DNA of 64,000 nt from Triplophysa rosa (Eukaryota; Chordata; Actinopteri; Cypriniformes; Nemacheilidae), in assembly GCF_024868665.1 (NCBI RefSeq), contig NC_079914.1, positions 6,477,984 through 6,541,983 on the forward strand, read 5' to 3'. The translations under genes were made by a program, and so were the position numbers. The notes under the pieces were generated by a model. That model had not been told where the DNA came from. It did not search any database and worked only from the letters and a program-made list of their open reading frames with translations. Within the stretch, counting starts at the first letter, position 1, and every line of letters begins with the position of its first letter. This document shows, one piece after another, positions 60,401 to 64,000 of this stretch.

Positions 60401-61318
60401 TAATTGTTTTTTATGTATTTGGCTTCCAATGGTGGTGCGTTTAGTATTAATGCGAGTATCGCAGTAGCGGCAGATGTTTATCACTTTAGGTACCAAATGC
60501 ATCCACACAAAAATCATCTTTTTTTATCTTTCAACTATTAATCATGTTTTTACTGTCTTTGTAGGTGTTGAAAAACATTCTTGCAGCACTTTTGTCATAA
60601 TGCCTTAGTCATATACAATACGCAACATTGTATCCCCATTTCAGACTTAAGAGCAGTTGCACAGGAAAAGTAGATCAAGGCTCAGGATTAAAGCTGTTAT
60701 TGAACCTTACATAAACTAAGATGACGCCTTACATAAACTGAAATATGTTTACACACGGCAGGGATCAAGTGTTGTGTGAAGTATAGAAACAGGATGCATC
60801 TAGTTGCATCAATACGCTAGTTACCCAACTTGGACGTATTACGTGACAATGATAGGATGGCAAACGGTGAACAATAAAGGACAAACTCAACCCGTATACT
60901 TGAAGTGTAGGTCATGACCGAAATCCCCGAATTACCCGAAGCTAATTTTAATGATGATTCAGTATCTGGTGAATCTGATGTGCGAAAGTCTTTTTCTATA
61001 AAATCCTCACATTTTATTAAAGAGTTTACAGTGATTGATCGTTTTTCTCTCTTCACCATTTCTAATACAGAAAACCACACCGGCGTCCTGCTAAACGGCA
61101 AAGACGACCACGGCGAAGATGATGAGCTCATCAAGCGCGTGAGCAAGCTGACCACAAGCATCGAAAGCGTGGAGATTACCGTGCAGCCCGGCGAGAAGAT
61201 CGAAGAGGCTCTGACGCCCGAGAGCTCTCCCTCCAAATCTCCTAACAAGAAGAAGAAAAAGTTCAGAACCCCGTCCTTCCTGAAGAAGAACAAAAAGAAA
61301 GAGAAGGTCGAAGCCTAG
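41031..61318 (+). CDS. add3: Gamma-adducin (add3), full gene model of 14 coding exons
   Basis: Joining the 14 exons gives about 682 residues with all phases consistent. Adducins are membrane-skeleton proteins that cap actin barbed ends and recruit spectrin to actin. They work as heteromers with alpha or beta adducin. Visible order: N-terminal region with YFDR and DLRQDFNMM (about 1-65), class II aldolase-like head (about 130-380), neck, flexible tail, and a C-terminal MARCKS-like lysine cluster (660-679) around FRTPSF. Ser669 there matches the PKC site known in the family. The [18 protein letters not shown] wording and [10 protein letters not shown] start fit gamma better than alpha or beta adducin. 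The start is fixed by an in-frame TAG 27 nt upstream. Teleosts may have add3a and add3b, and which one this is cannot be told. Oddity: HIRT replaces the HIHT of mammalian adducins as I recall them. Confidence 0.93.
42585..43584 (-). mobile_element. 1-kb hAT element with transposase remnant
   Basis: The ends TAGGGATGCACCGAAA and TTTTCGGTGCATCCCTA are inverted, flanked by ATAAATTT (42577-42584) and ATAAATGT (43585-43592), 7 of 8 identical. The minus strand carries a broken transposase C-terminus. It is an internally deleted hAT nested in the TTAA MITE. Confidence 0.85.
43065..43192 (-). pseudogene. hAT transposase C-terminal dimerisation remnant
   Basis: Minus-strand reading gives [18 protein letters not shown] near the start of a short frame. 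This matches the [11 protein letters not shown](V)FS block of the hAT C-terminal dimerisation domain. The sequence after it ([10 protein letters not shown]) departs from the usual pattern, consistent with frame disruption. No other transposase region is left. Confidence 0.75.
46149..46455. repeat. GT microsatellite with GGTGGGGACC repeat
   Basis: (GT)n at 46149-46178 is followed by a fish repeat with GGTGGGGACCTAAACCTGA, ACCGTGGGGACCAAAATTGAGGTCCCCA, GGTTTAGGGATAGGGTTAGGGATAGGGGATAGAATATACAG and GACTGTCCCCACGGGGATAG. It ends in another short GT tract (46442-46452), so the unit is bounded by GT repeats. Confidence 0.7.
46715..47689. mobile_element. hAT-like ATATCGCCCAGCCCTA element, left end lost
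   Basis: The right end TTGCCATATCGCCCAGCCCTA matches the terminal type of the complete MITE at 52036-52316. At the left, AACGATATCATATCGAATCGCGATAGAATG is subterminal-like, but the GGGCTGG start is missing. The 89-codon frame inside (46853-47122) has no recognised domain. Confidence 0.55.
47690..47975. repeat. Decayed ATATCGGCC-type repeat
   Basis: GAGATGCAATGATACT at the left, GCTAGCCGATTAATCAG and GACCGATTCTGAAG inside, and ATATATCGGCCCTGACCATCGGC with CTATCGGCCAATAATG at the right recall hAT MITEs. The ends are not clearly inverted. Confidence 0.4.
48365..48428. repeat. (TC)n microsatellite serving as polypyrimidine tract
   Basis: About 32 uninterrupted TC dinucleotides run into the CAG acceptor of add3 coding exon 2. 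Candidate branch points (TCTAAC near 48325 and CCTAAT near 48355) lie upstream of the tract, with no AG between the second and the acceptor. Confidence 0.9.
48430..48568 (+). CDS. add3: add3 coding exon 2
   Basis: Codes for residues 66 to 111 plus one base: [17 protein letters not shown], then [12 protein letters not shown] and GFSTSPL. The acceptor CAG at 48427-48429 is preceded only by a (TC)n tract of about 65 nt. The donor A then GTAAGT is at 48569. The exon ends after the first base of a serine codon, completed by GT in the next exon. Confidence 0.93.
48569..50902 (+). other. add3 intron after coding exon 2
   Basis: 2.3 kb. TTTAGGAGCGCATGCAAAAATTTAGGGGCAC near 49500 and TTTTTTAGGAGCCTG near 50780 suggest the ends of an old, undefined repeat, but I cannot set boundaries. 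No exon was seen. Confidence 0.4.
50903..51054 (+). CDS. add3: add3 coding exon 3
   Basis: Begins with GT completing Ser112, then [36 protein letters not shown] and [11 protein letters not shown], the entry to the aldolase-like head. The acceptor ACACAG and the donor ACA then GTAAGT both fit. Ends in phase 0 at residue 162. Human ADD3 has GWAHLANTY at the equivalent of SWAHFASCY. Confidence 0.94.
51263..51343 (+). CDS. add3: add3 coding exon 4
   Basis: 27 codons, residues 163-189: [16 protein letters not shown] then [11 protein letters not shown]. The 208-bp intron before it is short. The acceptor GGTAG and the donor CTG then GTAAGC flank it. Both ends are phase 0. Confidence 0.94.
51344..54878 (+). 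other. add3 intron after coding exon 4
   Basis: 3.5 kb with the hAT MITE at 52036-52316. At 53400-53600 there is a diffuse sequence with TTGCATGGCTATATAGTTGCAAAAG that may be an old repeat. Nothing else was recognised. Confidence 0.5.
52036..52316. mobile_element. 281-bp hAT MITE with perfect target duplication
   Basis: Starts TAGGGCTGGACAATATAG and ends TTTTATCGCCCAGCCCTA. CTTGAACA occurs directly on both sides (52028-52035 and 52317-52324) with no mismatch. The interior is rich in ATCGATAT words. Non-coding. Confidence 0.9.
54879..55028 (+). CDS. add3: add3 coding exon 5 (aldolase-like head, HxR)
   Basis: 50 codons, residues 190-239: [37 protein letters not shown], then [11 protein letters not shown]. 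In class II aldolases an HxH here binds zinc. This copy has His231 and Arg233 (CGC at 55008-55010) where I recall His in mammalian ADD1 and ADD3. The acceptor CTTTCAG and the donor GCT then GTAAGC fit. Confidence 0.94.
55349..55492 (+). CDS. add3: add3 coding exon 6
   Basis: 48 codons, residues 240-287: [48 protein letters not shown]. The acceptor ACATTAG and the donor AAG then GTAAAC fit. Phase 0 at both ends. Confidence 0.94.
55621..55719 (+). CDS. add3: add3 coding exon 7
   Basis: 33 codons, residues 288-320: [20 protein letters not shown] then [13 protein letters not shown]. The RNHG His corresponds to the third aldolase zinc-ligand region and is kept. The acceptor TTTTGCAG and the donor CAG then GTAAAG fit. 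The preceding intron is only 128 bp. Confidence 0.95.
56096..56269 (+). CDS. add3: add3 coding exon 8
   Basis: 58 codons, residues 321-378: [20 protein letters not shown], then [19 protein letters not shown], closing the head domain. The acceptor CTGAAG is preceded by a long CT tract. The donor is CTG then GTATGT. Confidence 0.94.
56270..57658 (+). other. add3 intron after coding exon 8
   Basis: 1.4 kb containing a SINE fragment at 56580-56705. The rest shows no exon or clear repeat. Confidence 0.5.
56580..56705 (+). repeat. tRNA-derived SINE fragment in intron
   Basis: GTGTAGCACTATAGCTCGGGACTATGAACCGGAAGGTTGTCGGTTCGATCAAC has box B-like GGTTCGATC. It ends ACTGTAAGTCACTTAAGCATCTGCTAAATG, the common fish SINE/L2 tail. 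A short internal part is missing. Confidence 0.75.
57659..57910 (+). CDS. add3: add3 coding exon 9 (neck)
   Basis: 84 codons, residues 379-462: [58 protein letters not shown] and NGRSKTM. This is the neck region implicated in oligomerisation. The acceptor TTTCAG and the donor ATG then GTGAGA fit. Confidence 0.94.
57991..58200. repeat. AGAATCAGAATCAGAAGAGCTTTATTGCCAAG repeat
   Basis: This wording, followed by TGTGCTTGCACACACAAGGAATTTTCTTTGGTG, is a repeat I know as widespread in fish, probably the end of a LINE. The orientation and class are not certain. Confidence 0.6.
58587..58703 (+). CDS. add3: add3 coding exon 10
   Basis: 39 codons, residues 463-501: [20 protein letters not shown] then [19 protein letters not shown]. 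The acceptor ATCTGCAG and the donor AAG then GTATGC fit. Strongly like the human neck-tail junction. Confidence 0.94.
58826..58909 (+). CDS. add3: add3 coding exon 11
   Basis: 28 codons, residues 502-529: [20 protein letters not shown] then GIVVERPP. The acceptor TTTTTAG and the donor CCG then GTGAGT fit. Confidence 0.93.
58910..59716 (+). other. add3 intron after coding exon 11
   Basis: Contains a hAT-like MITE (59221-59448) and the possible alternative acceptor at 59643-59647. Confidence 0.5.
59221..59448. mobile_element. hAT-like MITE (GGGCTGGGCGGTAT)
   Basis: The left end GGGCTGGGCGGTATTGTG and the right end GTCATACCGCCCACTCCTA are inverted with a few mismatches. The interior is AT-rich. 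No clear 8-bp duplication was found. Confidence 0.65.
59717..59840 (+). CDS. add3: add3 coding exon 12 (acceptor ambiguous)
   Basis: With the acceptor GTGCAG at 59711-59716 the exon encodes [18 protein letters not shown] then [19 protein letters not shown] and LGLD, ending one base into the next codon. An in-frame acceptor 69 nt earlier (AACAG, exon start 59648) would add 23 residues starting [12 protein letters not shown] prefer the shorter form because the extra residues are hydrophobic and unlike the acidic stretch in human ADD3. The donor is G then GTAAAA. Confidence 0.8.
60174..60263 (+). CDS. add3: add3 coding exon 13, probable cassette exon
   Basis: 90 nt flanked by phase 1 junctions at both ends, so skipping keeps the frame. 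Encodes [19 protein letters not shown] then [11 protein letters not shown], a Ser/Thr/Gln-rich segment. Mammalian ADD3 has an alternative insert of about 32 residues near the tail (706 against 674 residues, as I recall), and this exon fits that place. The acceptor GGCTGCAG and the donor G then GTACAG fit. Confidence 0.85.
60264..61070 (+). other. Last add3 intron
   Basis: 807 bp with no recognisable repeat. From 60914 an open frame runs into the terminal exon ([15 protein letters not shown] and on), which would allow intron retention to extend the frame upstream, but the splice acceptor at 61070 is strong. Confidence 0.45.
61071..61318 (+). CDS. add3: add3 terminal coding exon with MARCKS-like domain
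   Basis: The acceptor TCTAATACAG ends at 61070. Encodes the last 82 residues: [53 protein letters not shown], then the lysine cluster with [13 protein letters not shown] and the end KEKVEA. This domain binds calmodulin and acidic lipids in the family. The stop TAG is at 61316-61318. Confidence 0.96.
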
Positions 61319-63343
61319 AGGAGAAAAGAGTGTGTCCACCCTGTGTGTCTGTTTGTAAAAGCGTTATGTCCTTTTATAACTTTATTTAGTTTTGCTTTCT
61401 TTTTTAAAAGAACACGGTTGTTCAATTTTAAAAAGTGGCACATGGGTCGATTGGGAGGCGAATAGATGGAGTTACGTGCATTTTTAGTGATTTGCCGTGT
61501 TGGAGTGGTCATGAAATGGATAAAAAAAAAAACAGGAGCAGCGAGCAAAACTCCTTGGAAACTGGCTCGTCTCTTCTGACGGAAAAGACTGAAAACACTC
61601 AGACACGCAGACCTGGACACCGTTTCCTCAATATTCATTTCAATGATGAGCCCATACTGCATTGTTTATTGTTTCATACTGTATTTTTATGAGCCCCTTT
61701 TCTAGCGCCACATCATCTCTCATTGTGTTGGTTTGAATTGCGTTGTGTGTAGGTAGACTGTAGGTGTCATTTGTCACACTACACAGAAGAGACTAAGAAT
61801 CACACTGGAAAATGTTTTGGGATTATTTTAACAGGGTTTGTTTTATTGTTCCGTTTGTTGATAGTTGTTAAAGAAACGGATGCGACTTTAGCCAAGATTA
61901 GCAGCCACGACCTGCATGTTTGATGATAATCCTGTGTAGAGCCACTCCATTATCGTTCTTTGCCAAACGAAACGTTTTAAAGCAAAGCAATCACGTTTTA
62001 GTGACCTAAAATCTTGCATTTTGATTCGCTAATTCATCTCTCGGTATGTTTTTGTATAATCGAAACAAAATTTTGTTTTTATTCGTTCAGTTTTATACTC
62101 ATTTCTATACTTTAACAAGAAAGTAACGACAAAATCTTAAAGCATGTTTTACAGGAGTCAGAATTTATATAACGTAGCGATGCCTGAATCTCAATCGTGT
62201 TGTAGCTCAGATTACTAAACACATGTAACGAAAATATATGAAAACTGGAATGATGTTTATTATATGTATATGAATATATAATATTTTTGTGCTGCACATT
62301 TTCATGTGGTATATAATTATATATATTATATAACAAAACAAATCTATGGATGATTTCAGCAGTTGAAGGATTATTGGAGAGAAGGAACAATGGAGGCTAT
62401 GAAATATAAAAGAATACAAATGTTTAAGTGTAGTGAAAAAGGGTGGAGAAGGCAAACATATAAGGAAATATATATTTGTGTACTGTATTTTTGAAAAATG
62501 TGTTGGGTCCCAAAGCAAGTCGAGAACAGGTTTTATGGCTCTCTGTTGCAGGTTTGTTGGATTAAAATGAAAATCATCTCGACAACTTCATAGAGGTTTA
62601 TTCTGGGCCTTTTGGGGGTTCTGGAGGACATTATCATTGTGAGTCACTTATGACATTCACTTAAATCACCCCATCACCATCTAGCAGGCCTGAAAAGCTC
62701 TCTGGGATGTCTTTACTATGGTTACCTGAGAAATGGCATTCTAGAGGGTTTTTTTATTTTCGCTGTGAAACTGGACATGGTTTCCTCATCTCTGTCAAAT
62801 GTAAGCTGATTGCCGTGAGGTTGGGGGTCGTCTTTATTGCCCATCCATGAGACGGGATGTACGCGAGTTTGTCCCCAAAGATAATCTCTTACCATTTTAA
62901 GATTAGCAGGGAGCAGTTTGACCTCCATTTGAACTCTAGTGTGGCCGTCATATATCCAAAGAGGGCAGACAGCACCGCAGAGTGTTATGTATCCCAGTGG
63001 GCAATGTGAAGTACTGGCTATGGCATGAAGAGAGAGAGAGAGGCTTCTAAACTGTAAATGGCATGTGGTTTTGAACGCGGGCCAGGCGTGGATTAAAGCC
63101 GGACCGGGTGCGAGTTTAGGCAGAGAGAACTGGGACGAGAGAGGAGATTAGCTTGTTTTAGTGCTTTAAATTGAATTGCCAATTTCCTTTACGGCTCTTC
63201 CACTTTTGATTTCATTTCCCATAGCGCACCATAGTTTCAGACGTTTAGTTTACAGAGAGTTATGCTTCACGCATTAACCGTTCTCAGCTCTAATAATGTG
63301 CATCACATTCTTACCCTGTTGAGAAAACCAGCATAGGCTGTTC

Positions 63344-63422
63344 TGAAGCATGGTAGCTGGTTTGTGCTGGTTTGGGACCAGCTCAGGAATCAGGACCAGC
63401 ACAAACCAGCTACCATGCTTCA
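63344..63422. repeat. Perfect 28-bp inverted repeat with 23-nt loop
   Basis: The arms 63344-63371 and 63395-63422 are exact reverse complements (arm start TGAAGCATGGTAGCTGG). The flanks AACCAGCATAGGCTG and AACCAGCATGTGCTG continue the CCAGCA theme. It resembles the ACCAGC-type palindromic repeats of cyprinids. In the add3 transcript it would form a hairpin. Confidence 0.9.
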
Positions 63423-63654
63423 AAACCTACCCAACCAGCATGTGCTGTTTTTTTTCAACCTGGCATTTTCTTTTCGCCATCGTTTTGCACCTTGTTTTAC
63501 TAATGCCTCTCTGTTGTAGTCTCTGGTACAGAAGGCTGATTTTGCTTTGGCATGCAAGTTTGAGCCAAACCTATTTGTGACCTTTGAATTCGTATATAAA
63601 TGGTTATCTAACAGACTTGCTTTTAGATGTATTGCTAATCAGTGTAAATTCACA

Positions 63655-63660
63655 AATAAA
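63655..63660 (+). terminator. add3: Poly(A) signal AATAAA, candidate add3 end
   Basis: AATAAA within CACAAATAAAAAACT, followed after about 25 nt by GT-rich GTCTGTGGG. It is the only canonical hexamer I found in the 3'UTR. Confidence 0.55.
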
Positions 63661-63680
63661 AAACTATTTTAAGAATCAAA

Positions 63681-64000
63681 CGCTGCGCTGGAAGTCTGTG
63701 GGAACACATTTCACTTCATGTTTCTTACATTTCTGTTTACATTGAAGGTCATTCATCACATTTTCTGAGTTCATCGTGCACGATCAATTTACGGTTTATG
63801 AAATACGTGGAATAACGTTTTACGAAAAGGTTACTGATGGTAAATAGACATGCAGGACAGATGAGAGGGAAAAAATGAAAGCTGCTATTTTTGCTATTAG
63901 CGTTTCTTGGAAGCATGACTTTTTTTAGGTGAATTGTTCATTTACAAAACACGATTGCTAAACTGGTTTCTCTTTTTTTTAAGAACTGGTTTTAGTCTAA
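63681..64000. other. Downstream flank, no gene recognised
   Basis: Nothing identified in the last 320 bases. Confidence 0.4.

Larger units (their letters stand above)
61319..63680 (+). other. add3: add3 3'UTR
   Basis: AT-rich noncoding sequence from the stop to a canonical AATAAA at 63655-63660. An ATTAAA at 62561-62566 could give a shorter form. The end about 20 nt after AATAAA is inferred. A perfect 28-bp hairpin lies inside it (63344-63422). Confidence 0.6.

Noticed and set aside
60914..61070. Extension of the last add3 exon upstream ([11 protein letters not shown]...)
   Set aside because: The frame is open, but the acceptor at 61070 is strong, the phase from the preceding exon fits 61071, and human ADD3 lacks such a stretch.
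60817..61293. 158-codon minus-strand frame
   Set aside because: Antisense shadow of the last add3 exon.
61091..61339. 82-codon minus-strand frame
   Set aside because: Antisense shadow of the lysine/serine-rich add3 tail.
62722..62928. 68-codon minus-strand frame in the 3'UTR
   Set aside because: No recognisable domain; antisense to a long untranslated region.

Overview
The window looks like nuclear DNA of a teleost fish, most likely a cyprinid. It carries a vertebrate gene with GT-AG introns, and the rest is AT-rich DNA full of repeat types familiar from zebrafish and carp relatives: palindromic TTAA-flanked MITEs, hAT MITEs, tRNA-derived SINEs, an L2/CR1-like LINE and CACTA-like elements. 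There is no bacterial or viral gene organisation. The cyprinid assignment is inference from repeat style.

The only intact gene I can support is gamma-adducin (add3) on the plus strand, in the right 27 kb. A CCAAT-containing promoter and a noncoding first exon lie near 37.2-37.56 kb, directly after a long CA/CT microsatellite. The ATG is at 41031. Fourteen coding exons run to the stop at 61316-61318 and encode about 682 residues, close to the mammalian 674/706-residue isoforms as I recall them. All reading phases join cleanly. A 3'UTR of about 2.3 kb ends near an AATAAA at 63655. The protein has the class II aldolase-like head, neck and tail, and ends in a MARCKS-like lysine-rich segment. Adducins cap fast-growing actin ends and attach spectrin to actin under the plasma membrane. 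A phase-symmetric 90-nt exon before the last exon looks like a cassette exon.

The left 37 kb has no recognisable host gene and is a transposon graveyard. Its most interesting item is a TTAA-flanked element (8302-9651) with matching terminal inverted repeats. Two exon-like reading frames point inward from its ends: a short PYQFEP-type frame on the left and a frameshifted THAP zinc-finger exon on the right. Two other dispersed repeats (5.8-6.6 kb and 35.1-35.8 kb) carry the same 47-nt exon with a splice donor. A 5'-truncated, inactivated LINE lies at 10.0-11.8 kb. At 13.1-14.1 kb a hAT element with a perfect 8-bp target duplication is nested inside a CACTA-like element.

The add3 introns hold further insertions. 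These include a hAT element with a transposase remnant nested in a TTAA MITE (intron 2), a hAT MITE with a perfect 8-bp duplication (intron 5), SINE fragments and microsatellites. One microsatellite forms the entire polypyrimidine tract before coding exon 2. Intergenic stretches where I see nothing more are listed as such.
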